This document shows positions 7,820-16,072 of a stretch of DNA of 64,000 nt, in pieces. The DNA lies in NCBI RefSeq assembly GCF_011602485.2, contig NZ_CP050022.2:5228001-5292000 (forward strand), read 5' to 3'. The notes below the pieces were generated by a model. It was not told the origin of the DNA, ran no database searches, and saw nothing but the letters and a program-made list of their open reading frames with translations. The first letter of the stretch is position 1. Every line of letters starts with the position of its first letter. The position numbers were made by a program, and so were the translations under genes. Origin of the DNA: Bradyrhizobium sp. 1(2017) (GTDB lineage Bacteria > Pseudomonadota > Alphaproteobacteria > Rhizobiales > Xanthobacteraceae).

Positions 7820-7900
7820 ACGTAAGGCTTGGACGACGAGACTTGGACGATAAGGCCGGGTAACGACGCTGGCCAATGAGATTTGGACAATAGAAGATTG
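7820..7900 (+). repeat. imperfect direct repeats in the FecR-cyclase spacer
   Basis: Variants of GAGACTTGGACGATAAG recur in the spacer (CTTGGACGAC, CTTGGACGAT, ATTTGGACAAT) at irregular steps. The block separates the FecR stop from the cyclase start. It may be a decayed tandem duplication; no function is evident. Confidence 0.4.
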
Positions 7901-7912
7901 CAAGACGACCGC

Positions 7913-9805
7913 ATGCGTAGCCGACGCGTTCAGATCCTGATGGCATTCGTGCTCACCGCACTGTGGGGCGCGGGCATCTATACCGCGCACGCCAACGGCC
8001 ACCTGCGCTTTCTCGACCGCCTCGAGGCGACGCTGACGGATTGGCGGACCCAAATCCGCGGCGTGCAGCGCCCGCCCGATTTCGTCACCATCGTCGCGAT
8101 CGACGATACCGTGGTGAAGCGCGGGGGGACCTATCCGCTGCCGCGCGCCGATCTCGCCCGTGTCGTCGACACCATCGTGCAATTCAATCCGAAGGTCGTC
8201 GCGATCGACCTGCTGCTGGTCGACCGCAGCGCCGCGATCGGCGATGCCACGCTGGCGAACACGCTCGCCACGGGTCCGATGGTCCTCGCCGCCGCGGCAA
8301 TCTTCCCGTCTGCCAGCGAGACCATTGAGCCGAGCAGCGATGGGCCCCTCGCCACCCTGCCCCAGGCCGAGCGCTTCCTGCTGCCGCTGCCGGCGTTCGC
8401 CGACCATGCCGAGGTCGGCGTCGTCAACGTCGCGACCGGCCAATCGGGATCGCCGCTCTCGGTGCCGATGCTGTTCCGCACCCGGGACAAGGTCGAGCTG
8501 TCATTTCCGCTTCGCGTCGCTGCGCGCGCGCTCGACAAGCCGCTGACGATCGCACCCGATCATCTCATGCTCGGCGATCGCGCGGTGCCGACCGACGCCG
8601 ACTTCGCGCTGCCGATCACATACTATGGCCCACGCCGCACCATCCGCACCGTCAGCGCGCAGAGCATCTTCGACGGCACGCTCAGCCGCGCCGCCATCGA
8701 GAACCGGATCGTCGTGATCGGCGCTTCGGTCGCCGGCGGCGGCGACTTCTACCCGACGCCGTTCGATTCCCTGATGCCGGGGGTCGAGGTGGTTTCGACC
8801 GCAATCACCCATCTCGTCGCCGGCGACGGCATCTTGCGCGATCGCAGGGTCCGTATCGCCGACGCATTTGCCGCGATCCTCCTGCCGATGCTGCTGGTTG
8901 GCCTGCTCGCCTGGCGGCGCAGCGCGCTCGGCATCATGGCGGCGGCTGCGGTGATGATCGCCTGGGCCGGGCTCAACGTGCTCGCATTCACGCATGGCGT
9001 CTGGCTGAACGCTGCCACCACGCTTGCGGCCACCGTGCCGCCGGTCGCGGTCTTTGCCGGTGTGCAGCTGTGGGCAGGAGGCCGCCGCACGCAATATCTC
9101 GCCGCCAAGAGCAGGTCGCTGGCGCAATTCCAGGCGCCGGCGGTGCAGGAGTGGCTGGCGCGCGATCCGAACTTTTTGTCGAAACCGGTCCGCCAGGACG
9201 CAGCCGTGGTCTTCATCGATCTCTCCGGCTTCACGGCTCTGAGCGAACGGACCGATCCGGATGCGCTCCGGGAGATCGTGAAGGCGTTTCACGCGCTGAT
9301 CGACAAGACCGCGGTCGATTGCGGCGGCATGATCACCGGCTTTCTCGGCGACGGCGCCATGATCCTGTTCGGCCTGCCGCGCGCCATGCCGGATGACGCC
9401 GCGCGCGCGCTGAATTGCGCGATCGGCCTGCATCGCGGCGTCGAGCGCTGGATCGCCTCGCTGCCGCCGGCGATCGGCAACCAGCTTGGTTTCAAGATCG
9501 GCGCCCATTGCGGCGAGATCGTCGCCTCCCGCCTCGGCGGGAGCCACCAGCACATCACGGCGACGGGCGACACGGTCAATGTCGCGAGCCGGCTGATGGA
9601 GGTCGCCGCGCAGAACCATGCGCGGCTCGCACTGAGCGATACGCTGCTGGATGCAGCCGACTTCCACGGCGCTCCCGACGGCATCCTGACAGGCCCCCTC
9701 CTCACCCAGGTCCGCGGCCGCTCCGGCGTCGTGACCGTGTGGTTCTGGCGGGACAGGGATGGGCCGGGCGGCCAGGCGGCTACCAAGGCTGAAATGATCG
9801 ACTGA
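7913..9805 (+). CDS. CHASE2-domain class III adenylate/guanylate cyclase
   Basis: 630 residues from ATG 7913; TTG codons at 7883 and 7898 are alternatives and no strong ribosome site decides. An N-terminal membrane segment (VQILMAFVLTALWGAGI) leads to a periplasmic CHASE2 sensor (VTIVAIDDTVVKRGGTYPLPR...VVAIDLLLVD). Three membrane helices follow (about residues 310-390), then the cyclase domain. Metal-binding Asp are in VVFIDLSGFTALSE and GFLGDGAMILFG, and the GDTVNVASRL motif is present. At the usual adenine-specifying Lys (K before YTxxGD in relatives) the sequence is HQHITATGD, so the Lys is replaced, probably by Gln. Product is probably a cyclic nucleotide, but specificity is uncertain. 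Confidence 0.88.
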   Translation: MRSRRVQILMAFVLTALWGAGIYTAHANGHLRFLDRLEATLTDWRTQIRGVQRPPDFVTIVAIDDTVVKRGGTYPLPRADLARVVDTIVQFNPKVVAIDLLLVDRSAAIGDATLANTLATGPMVLAAAAIFPSASETIEPSSDGPLATLPQAERFLLPLPAFADHAEVGVVNVATGQSGSPLSVPMLFRTRDKVELSFPLRVAARALDKPLTIAPDHLMLGDRAVPTDADFALPITYYGPRRTIRTVSAQSIFDGTLSRAAIENRIVVIGASVAGGGDFYPTPFDSLMPGVEVVSTAITHLVAGDGILRDRRVRIADAFAAILLPMLLVGLLAWRRSALGIMAAAAVMIAWAGLNVLAFTHGVWLNAATTLAATVPPVAVFAGVQLWAGGRRTQYLAAKSRSLAQFQAPAVQEWLARDPNFLSKPVRQDAAVVFIDLSGFTALSERTDPDALREIVKAFHALIDKTAVDCGGMITGFLGDGAMILFGLPRAMPDDAARALNCAIGLHRGVERWIASLPPAIGNQLGFKIGAHCGEIVASRLGGSHQHITATGDTVNVASRLMEVAAQNHARLALSDTLLDAADFHGAPDGILTGPLLTQVRGRSGVVTVWFWRDRDGPGGQAATKAEMID

Positions 9806-9835
9806 TAGACACCGCGCCCCACCCAACACTCCGCT

Positions 9836-9861
9836 GTCGTCCCGGCGTTCGCCGGGGCGAC
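9836..9861. repeat. GTCGTCCCGGCG hairpin (small intergenic palindrome)
   Basis: GTCG-T-CCCGGC and GCCGGG-G-CGAC form an eleven-pair stem with one wobble around GTTC. It lies between convergent genes (cyclase and glycosyltransferase). It resembles the central part of the larger GTCATTCCGGGG-type palindromes found elsewhere in the window, and may help end transcription. Confidence 0.6.
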
Positions 9862-9882
9862 GGCGAGGAAGTGGCGCGGCCG

Positions 9883-11385
9883 TTACCGCGCCTCCGGCGG
9901 CGGGGAACGGTCGAGCACGTCACCCTTGGCGCCTTCGAGCAGATCGATGCCGTAGGTCTCGACCACGAGCGGCCCGCGCTTGCGCTGCAATTGCGCAACC
10001 TGCGTCACCTTCGCGAAAAGCTCGTCGAGGGCAGGACGTCCTCCTGCACGCAGCTCGTCGACGTAGAGCAGCTTGTCGGCGAGCAGCTTGGGATCGGGCT
10101 CAGGCATGTTGACCCAGCGGATGCGCTGGGTCTGCTGCGCCACGCAGGTCCCGCGCGGCAAATAGAAGGCGAGCCATCCGGTGGTGCCGTAGTCCTGCGC
10201 GAGCACACAGGTCGCGCCGTTGCGCGCACGCACCGCTTCGATCTCGGCGGCAAGCTCACGCCAGCCGACGCCGACGCTGCGCACCGTGGCGTCGCGGCGA
10301 TATCCGGACAGCCAGCCGGTATTGGCCTGCACGATCAGGGCTGCAAACATCACGATGCCCGTTGGCGCCGCCCAGCGCAGGCAGAAATCGGCCAGGCGCC
10401 GCTGGCGCGGCCGCCACGGCACGAGGTTGACTGCGGCCGCCGCAGCAATGACGAAGGGCGGATAGACAGGCGCGAACCAGTTGGCCTCGACGCGGGCATG
10501 CAGCGAATGCCAGACGAAATAGACGACGATGGTCCAGAACATCGTCTCGATCAGCACGCGCGAGGCCAGCGCGCCGGCCCGGTGCCAGGTCAAGGCGTGC
10601 AGACCCATCGCGCCGAGGATGAAGACGAGCGGGGTCGCGAACGCGATCTGGGTCGGAACCAGCTCCGCGATGAAGACGGGGCGGAAGTCCTCGATCCTGG
10701 CACGGCCGAGCTGCTTTGCGAACGAGACCCATTGATGATCCGCATTCCATAGGATCACCGGCGAGAACAGCGCCAGCGCAACGAGGCCACCGAGATAGGG
10801 CCAGGGCGAGAGGAACCAGCGCCGCAATTTCGGCACGGCCGCGAGCCAGATCAGGATCGCCAGCCCGAAGAACATCGCGGTGTATTTCGACAGCAGCGCC
10901 GCACCGACGGCTGCGCCGACCGCGAGCCACCAGGGCCCGCGTCCGGTCTCCAGCACCTTCGCAAGGAAGAACAGCACGAAGCTGGAGGCGACCAGAAGCG
11001 GCGCATCGGGCGTCACGATCAGCGTGCCGACCGAGGCCATCATCGTCACGTTGAGCAGGATGGCGCTGGTGGCGGCCACGCGCGCACCGCCGAACAGGAT
11101 CGCGGCGGAGCGATAGACCGCGTAGCTCATCGGCAGCGCCAGCAGGATCGAGACGAGGCGAACGCCGAGCTCGGTGTCGCCGGCAATCATGGTGCCGGCG
11201 CGGATCACATAGGCCACCATCGGCGGGTGGTCGTAGTAACCGCCCGCCAGGTTCTTCGACCACATCCAGTAATAGGCTTCGTCGAAGGTGATCGGCGTGA
11301 ACGCGGCCGCGACCAGCCGCAACGCGACCAGCGCAAGAATCGCCAGCGCGGTGTTGCGGACGATCCGCGCGTCAACTCCGGCCAT
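9883..11385 (-). CDS. family 39 glycosyltransferase (ArnT/PMT-like membrane protein)
   Basis: 500 residues with about ten to eleven hydrophobic helices. The first periplasmic loop has the family signature TFDEAYYWMWSKNLAGGYYDHPPMVAY, where the acidic DE and the YYDHPP motif are typical of enzymes that move a sugar from a polyprenyl-phosphate carrier to lipid A or another envelope acceptor. The start codon is six bases after the stop of the GT2-GtrA gene, so the two are one operon: the first would load the lipid carrier, this one would transfer. The rhizobial RgtA-C enzymes are a known parallel. The sugar and acceptor are unknown. Confidence 0.87.
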   Translation of the reverse strand: MAGVDARIVRNTALAILALVALRLVAAAFTPITFDEAYYWMWSKNLAGGYYDHPPMVAYVIRAGTMIAGDTELGVRLVSILLALPMSYAVYRSAAILFGGARVAATSAILLNVTMMASVGTLIVTPDAPLLVASSFVLFFLAKVLETGRGPWWLAVGAAVGAALLSKYTAMFFGLAILIWLAAVPKLRRWFLSPWPYLGGLVALALFSPVILWNADHQWVSFAKQLGRARIEDFRPVFIAELVPTQIAFATPLVFILGAMGLHALTWHRAGALASRVLIETMFWTIVVYFVWHSLHARVEANWFAPVYPPFVIAAAAAVNLVPWRPRQRRLADFCLRWAAPTGIVMFAALIVQANTGWLSGYRRDATVRSVGVGWRELAAEIEAVRARNGATCVLAQDYGTTGWLAFYLPRGTCVAQQTQRIRWVNMPEPDPKLLADKLLYVDELRAGGRPALDELFAKVTQVAQLQRKRGPLVVETYGIDLLEGAKGDVLDRSPPPEAR

Positions 11386-11391
11386 ATCGCG

Positions 11392-12525
11392 CTATTTCTT
11401 GCGCCAGACGAACAGTCCGGACATCGCGTAGTTCCACACCACGCCCATCAGCGCGCCAGCCATGCCCGCCAGCCACCAGATCGGCTCCTGGTCATAGACC
11501 GAGAAAGCGACGCCGACATTGGCGAGCAGACCGACGCTGCACACGATGTAGAAGGCGATCAGGCCGCGCAGCAGCGCAAAGCCCTTCAGCCGCTGGTCGC
11601 GATAGGTCAGGAAGTTGTTGAGGATGAAATTACTGGTCATGGCGACGATGGCGCCGGCCGCCTGCGCCTCCGCGAATGGCGCCTTGAACAGCTGAAGTCC
11701 AATGAACAGCGTGGTGAGATGCACCACGAGGCCGATGCCGCCGACCATCGCGAACAGGATGAAGCGCAGCGAGACGATGTCGTTGCTCAGCTTGGCGAGG
11801 ACGAGGCCGAGGAAGTCGAGCGCGACCATGGAATCGAGCTTGCTCTCGCCATGCTGGCGGGCGCCGAACGTGTAGGGAATCTCGACCGCCCGCAAGGTTC
11901 CGTTCGCGGTCGCGACGACGTCGAGCAGGATCTTGAAGCCGTGCACGGACAGCTTCGGCGCCAGCTGTTCGAAACGGTCGCGGCGGAGCATGAAGAAGCC
12001 GCTCATGGGATCGGCGATCTCGACCCGCAGCATCTTTCTTGCAAACTCGGTTGCGAGCGCGCTGGCGCCGGCGCGCTGCTTGTTGAAGCCCTCGCTCTTG
12101 TAGCCCTCGATGTAGCGGCTGCCGACGACGAGGTCGGCCTGGTCGCTTGCGAGCAGCAACAGCATCTTCGGCAGCTGCGTCTCGTCGTGCTGGAGGTCGG
12201 CGTCGATCACGGCGACAAAGGGTGCGCTCGAGGCGAGAATGCCCTCGATGCAGGCGCCTGACAGGCCGCGACGGCCGATTCGGCGGACACAGCGCACGCG
12301 GCTGTCGCGCTGCGCCAGCGCGCGCACGACGTCCCAGGTGCCGTCCGGTGAATTGTCGTCGACGAACACGACTTCCCAGGCGACGTTGACGAGCGTCGCC
12401 TCCAGCCGCCGGTACAGCACCATGACGTTGTCGCGTTCGTTGAAGGTCGGGACGATGACCGACAGTTCCGGCCCCTCTTGAGCCTGTGGCAGGTTGTCGG
12501 CGCCCGGTCTGATCGCTTCATTCAT
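11392..12525 (-). CDS. GT2 polyprenyl-phosphate glycosyltransferase fused to GtrA domain
   Basis: 377 residues from ATG 12525 (MNEAIRPGADNLPQ). The frame opens 31 codons earlier, but that part is not conserved-looking. The N-terminal GT-A fold has VIVPTFNERDNV, DDNSPDGTWDVV and the metal motif AVIDADLQHDE, as in dolichol-phosphate mannose synthase and ArnC. The C-terminal ~130 residues are a four-helix GtrA module. The reaction expected is transfer of a sugar from a nucleotide sugar to undecaprenyl phosphate at the cytoplasmic face, with GtrA helping flip or anchor it. The following GT39 gene would use the product. Confidence 0.9.
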   Translation of the reverse strand: MNEAIRPGADNLPQAQEGPELSVIVPTFNERDNVMVLYRRLEATLVNVAWEVVFVDDNSPDGTWDVVRALAQRDSRVRCVRRIGRRGLSGACIEGILASSAPFVAVIDADLQHDETQLPKMLLLLASDQADLVVGSRYIEGYKSEGFNKQRAGASALATEFARKMLRVEIADPMSGFFMLRRDRFEQLAPKLSVHGFKILLDVVATANGTLRAVEIPYTFGARQHGESKLDSMVALDFLGLVLAKLSNDIVSLRFILFAMVGGIGLVVHLTTLFIGLQLFKAPFAEAQAAGAIVAMTSNFILNNFLTYRDQRLKGFALLRGLIAFYIVCSVGLLANVGVAFSVYDQEPIWWLAGMAGALMGVVWNYAMSGLFVWRKK

Positions 12526-12781
12526 AACGGCAGCGTATATCCGCCGCGTCCTGCGCTGCCAAGTTCTTGCGCTGCCAAGCCCAAGGGTTGTGTGGGGAAC
12601 GGCCCAAAGGGGCCCCAAAATGCCAACGACCCCGGAACGGCGGGCCGCGCGTACATCCGGCGCAAGCCCAAGCTATTCCAAGGTCGTCCCAGCGCCGGAG
12701 CTTTCGCTCAACGTCGCCGTTGATAGCTAGATAGGAACGAGGAATCCGCTTCGCAAGGGGTCCAAACCCGCTTTTTGTGCC

Positions 12782-12985
12782 CTATTGGTTGGGCACTTCC
12801 CGGATCACCGGCCCTCGTGGCGCCGGAGCGGCCGGGGCTGCGGGAGCCGCCGCCGGGGCAGGCTCCACTTTCGCTGGCTTGGGCGGCTTGCCGTACTGTC
12901 CAATCGGCCCGAACATGACGGCGACCACAAGCACGATCGCCGCGACGACCGCGCCCAGAATGCCCCCCACCGACTCAGACGACAT
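12782..12985 (-). CDS. small single-span membrane protein with Pro/Ala-rich tail
   Basis: 67 residues from ATG 12985 (MSSESVGGILGAVVAAIVLV), with GGGAT-like purines upstream on the minus strand. One transmembrane helix covers about residues 7-28. After it, GQYGKPPKPAKVEPAP leads into a low-complexity APAA stretch and the end REVPNQ. Probably an inner-membrane anchored peptide with a periplasmic tail. I recognise no family. The next gene on the same strand (13073-13453) ends 88 bp upstream and also encodes an exported protein. Confidence 0.6.
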   Translation of the reverse strand: MSSESVGGILGAVVAAIVLVVAVMFGPIGQYGKPPKPAKVEPAPAAAPAAPAAPAPRGPVIREVPNQ

Positions 12986-13072
12986 CGACCCATCCCTGTT
13001 CCAGATGCGCCCAGTGATACCATGGATGCGCGCGCGGCCGGAAGGGCTTGCCGACCGCACCGGTCAATCGAC

Positions 13073-13453
13073 CTATTTCTGCGGCGGTCGGTGCTTGACG
13101 TAAGCCGTCACGATGTCCTTCTGCGCCGCCTCCACAGCCCTGTTCGCGGTGGCGAGATGGGCGCCGGAATCGATGTTTGGATATTGCGTGGTGAGGTAAT
13201 CGAGCAACGCCACCCGGTAATATTGCCGTTCCGACGGACAGGCGCCCGCAACCGAGCGGCCGAAATCCTGCTCCGAGAGGCCCTTGTTGGACTCGCGCGA
13301 ATATTCCCGCGCCAGGCAATGCCAATAATCGTCGCGGCCCTGCTGGGCGAGCTTCTGTGCGCCTTTCGCGTCGTCGTCATCTGCGAAGGCAAAACATGTC
13401 ATGGCAGCAGATGTCATCACCACGAGCGCAGCTCCCACCAACAGCTTCCGCAT
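13073..13453 (-). CDS. small secreted protein of unknown function
   Basis: 126 residues from ATG 13453 (MRKLLVGAALVVMTSAAM), preceded by AGGAGAACAAG. The signal peptide ends AFA before DDDDAKGAQKLAQQ. The mature part is mostly helical and charged, with two cysteines (HCLAREY and GACPSE) that could form a disulfide. No family recognised. It is codirectional with the small membrane protein downstream. An earlier in-frame ATG at 13513 would bury the signal sequence and is rejected. Confidence 0.7.
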   Translation of the reverse strand: MRKLLVGAALVVMTSAAMTCFAFADDDDAKGAQKLAQQGRDDYWHCLAREYSRESNKGLSEQDFGRSVAGACPSERQYYRVALLDYLTTQYPNIDSGAHLATANRAVEAAQKDIVTAYVKHRPPQK

Positions 13454-13553
13454 CTTGTTCTCCTTTTTCGCGGGTCCGGCCGCGAGCTTAGACGGGACAG
13501 GCCAACTGGCCAATCACAACTGGTTTGACTAGGATGAGGTCCCTCCCCCGTCG

Positions 13554-14390
13554 ATGCGAGATCCGCCCGTGGCCAAAGCAAAAACTGCGTCCAAAAAATC
13601 CGGCAACATCTTCATTGGCATCGGCGGCTGGACCTTCGAGCCCTGGCGCGGCGTGTTCTATCCGGAGAAGCTGACGCAGGCGAAGGAGCTGTCCTATGCC
13701 GCCTCGAAGCTGACCTCGATCGAGATCAACGGCACCTATTACGGCTCGCAGAAGCCGGAGAGCTTCCGCAAATGGGCGAGCGAAGTACCCGAGGGTTTCG
13801 TGTTCTCGGTGAAGGGCCCCCGCTTTGCCACCAACCGCCGCGTGCTCGCCGAGGCCGGCGATTCCATCAAGCGGTTCTATGATTCCGGCGTGCTGGAGCT
13901 CGGCGACCATCTCGGGCCCGTGCTCTGGCAGTTCGCGCCGACCAAAAAGTTCGACGGCGCCGATTTCGGCAAGTTTCTGGAGCTGCTGCCGCGCAAGCTC
14001 GACGGGCGCGCGCTGCGCCATGTCGTGGAAGTGCGCCATGACAGTTTCTGTGCGCCTGATTTCGTCGCCCTGATCCGCGAATTCGAGACGCCGGTCGTGT
14101 TCGCCGAGCACGGCAAATATCCGGCGATCGCCGACGTCGCCGGCGACTTCGTCTATGCGCGGCTCCAGAAGGGCAATGACGAGATCAAGACCTGCTACCC
14201 GCCGAAGCAGCTGGACGCGTGGGCCGAGCGATTTCAGGCCTGGGCTTCGGGCAGTGAACCCGACGACCTGCCGAAAGTTGACGACAGCAAGCCGAAGAAG
14301 GAGCCGCGCGACGTGTTCGCCTATGTCATCCACGAGGGCAAGGTGCGGGCGCCGCACGGCGCCATGGAGCTGATCGCGCGGGTGAGCTGA
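13554..14390 (+). CDS. DUF72 family protein
   Basis: 278 residues from ATG 13554. A GTG at 13569 would give MAKAKTASKK, very like the start of the next gene (MAKAKKLF), so it is a serious alternative. The sequence carries the TIM-barrel-like DUF72 features: IGIGGWTFEPWRGVFYPE, ASKLTSIEINGTYYGSQ, KWASEVPEGFVFSVKGPR, LGPVLWQFAPTKKF, VVEVRHDSF and VVFAEHGKYP. The biochemical function of DUF72 is not established. It is followed after 9 bp by a DUF488 gene, a recurrent pairing. Confidence 0.88.
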   Translation: MRDPPVAKAKTASKKSGNIFIGIGGWTFEPWRGVFYPEKLTQAKELSYAASKLTSIEINGTYYGSQKPESFRKWASEVPEGFVFSVKGPRFATNRRVLAEAGDSIKRFYDSGVLELGDHLGPVLWQFAPTKKFDGADFGKFLELLPRKLDGRALRHVVEVRHDSFCAPDFVALIREFETPVVFAEHGKYPAIADVAGDFVYARLQKGNDEIKTCYPPKQLDAWAERFQAWASGSEPDDLPKVDDSKPKKEPRDVFAYVIHEGKVRAPHGAMELIARVS

Positions 14391-14399
14391 GGATCGTCC

Positions 14400-14861
14400 A
14401 TGGCGAAGGCGAAGAAACTCTTCACCATCGGCTATGAGCAGACGCCGCCCAAGGCGGTGCTGGACGAGCTGGAACAGGCCGGCGTCAAGCTCGTGGTCGA
14501 CGTGCGCGCGGTGACGTCCTCGCGCCGGCCGGGCTTCTCCAAGAAGCAATTGTCGGCGGGCCTCGACGAGCGCGGCATCGCCTATGTCCACCTCGCCGCG
14601 CTCGGCACGCCGAAGGAGGGCCGCCTGGCGGCGCGCAGCGGCCAATACGACGTGCTGGAGAAGATCTACTCAAAGCACCTGAAGACGCCGCAAGCGCGGG
14701 AAGAGATGGACGAGCTCTCGGCGCTGGTGAAGAGGGCCGGCCCCGTCTGCCTGCTGTGCTACGAGCGCGACCACACCCATTGCCACCGCCAGATGATCGC
14801 GGAGATCATCGAGGAGCGCGATGGCGTTGCGGTGAAGAATTTGGCGGGGCAGCAGGTGTAG
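14400..14861 (+). CDS. DUF488 family protein
   Basis: 153 residues. Typical DUF488 landmarks are TIGYEQ at the N-terminus, VDVRAVTSSRRPGFSKKQL, the HLAALGTPKE loop and the C-terminal CLLCYERDHTHCHRQMIAE, a conserved Cys/His cluster that looks catalytic or metal-binding. It is cotranscribed with the DUF72 gene (9-bp gap). The family has no settled function. A GTCATTCCGGGG palindrome follows ten bases after the stop. Confidence 0.88.
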   Translation: MAKAKKLFTIGYEQTPPKAVLDELEQAGVKLVVDVRAVTSSRRPGFSKKQLSAGLDERGIAYVHLAALGTPKEGRLAARSGQYDVLEKIYSKHLKTPQAREEMDELSALVKRAGPVCLLCYERDHTHCHRQMIAEIIEERDGVAVKNLAGQQV

Positions 14862-14870
14862 CCACACCGT

Positions 14871-14990
14871 CATTCCGGGGCGCGCGTAACGCGAGCTACG
14901 GTGCGCAATTGCGCACCTGAGAATCCATCGGGCAACAGAGTGAGTAGATGAATGGATTCCGGGCTCGCGACTTCGTCGCGCCCCGGAATG
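14871..14990. repeat. GTCATTCCGGGG-type intergenic palindrome
   Basis: CATTCCGGGGCGCG at 14871-14884 is the exact reverse complement of 14977-14990. Inside lies an 18-bp perfect palindrome GGTGCGCAATTGCGCACC at 14900-14917 and the GAATCCAT/ATGGATTC pair. It sits between convergent genes. Members of the same family occur at 17391, 22934 and 27451. Confidence 0.85.
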
Positions 14991-15005
14991 GCCGGCCGAT
15001 AGAAC

Positions 15006-15920
15006 TCAACCCTCCCCCGCCAGCTCGAACGTCCCCTCCATCATCTGCACGCAATGGCCGCCGACATAGGCATCGAGAAGCGCACCGCCCTCCTTCTCGA
15101 CCGTGGTCCGCAGGATGCTCGGCCGGCCCATGTCAAAACCCTGACCGAAGGTGAGCTTCACCTCGCCGTCGCGAAGCGGATCGAGCTCTGCGAGCAGAGC
15201 GGCCGCGGCGACCGTCGCGCTGCCGGTGGCGGGATCCTCCGCGAATCCACTTGTGCCGGGCATGAACATCCGCGCCATGAGATCGCAGCCCGCTTCCGCT
15301 GCGAGAATGTCACGCGTGTAGAAATAGACCGCGAAGGCGCCGTCTCGGGGCAGTATTTGCCCGAACGCAGCAGCATCGGGCTTCGCCCGCCGCAGGGCAT
15401 CGCGCGAATGCAATTCCGCGACCACGAACGGCGTTCCGACGCCGACCACCTGCGGCGCGTGGCGGTCGGTCCTGACGTCGTCCGCGGTCAATGACAGACA
15501 TGCGGCGACCTCGGCAGCGGACAGTTTTGCAAGACGCGCCAACGGCTGCGGTGCCGTCAGCTCGGCGCCAATGACCTTGCCATGCTCGCGCCAGATCTTG
15601 ACCGGCACGATCCCCGCCTTTTCCTCGAACAATAAACGCGGCCAGGGCTCGTTGCTGCGCCGGGCCAGCACGAAGGCGGTGCCGACATTGGGATGGCCTG
15701 CGAAGGGGAGCTCCCTCACCGGTGTGAAGATGCGGACCTCCGCTTCGTGGCCGGGATTGTGCGGCGGCAACACAAAGGTTGTCTCGGAATAGTTGAACTC
15801 GGTCGCGATCGCCTGCATCTGCGCGGTCGTGAGTCCGCCGGCATCGAGCACCACGGCGAGGGGGTTGCCGCCGAAGGCGCGGTCGGTGAACACGTCGACG
15901 GTGACGTAGCGGCGCTGCAT
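15006..15920 (-). CDS. PhzF family isomerase/epimerase-like protein
   Basis: 304 residues from ATG 15920, preceded by GAGGAAGAGAC; six extra codons upstream are possible. Two similar alpha/beta halves of the diaminopimelate-epimerase-like fold are present. The first has DVFTDRAFGGNPLAVV and Glu46 in FNYSETTFVLPP, the catalytic acid of PhzF. RIFTPVRELPFAGHPNVGTA follows, and the second half has GFAEDPATGSATVAAAALL. PhzF isomerises a dihydro-anthranilate in phenazine synthesis, but no phenazine genes are near, so this is one of the many orphan members with unknown substrate. Confidence 0.9.
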   Translation of the reverse strand: MQRRYVTVDVFTDRAFGGNPLAVVLDAGGLTTAQMQAIATEFNYSETTFVLPPHNPGHEAEVRIFTPVRELPFAGHPNVGTAFVLARRSNEPWPRLLFEEKAGIVPVKIWREHGKVIGAELTAPQPLARLAKLSAAEVAACLSLTADDVRTDRHAPQVVGVGTPFVVAELHSRDALRRAKPDAAAFGQILPRDGAFAVYFYTRDILAAEAGCDLMARMFMPGTSGFAEDPATGSATVAAAALLAELDPLRDGEVKLTFGQGFDMGRPSILRTTVEKEGGALLDAYVGGHCVQMMEGTFELAGEG

Positions 15921-16072
15921 TGTCTCTTCCTCATGCAAGCGCGGCCGCGACCGGCCGCATCACCGGCAGTCTACAAGCCGGCAACATCGCTCGTCATGTC
16001 CCAAAATTCGGAGCAATCGGAGCAATCGATTTCGAAGCGAAGGAGCGACACACGCGCGATGTGCGACGCGCG

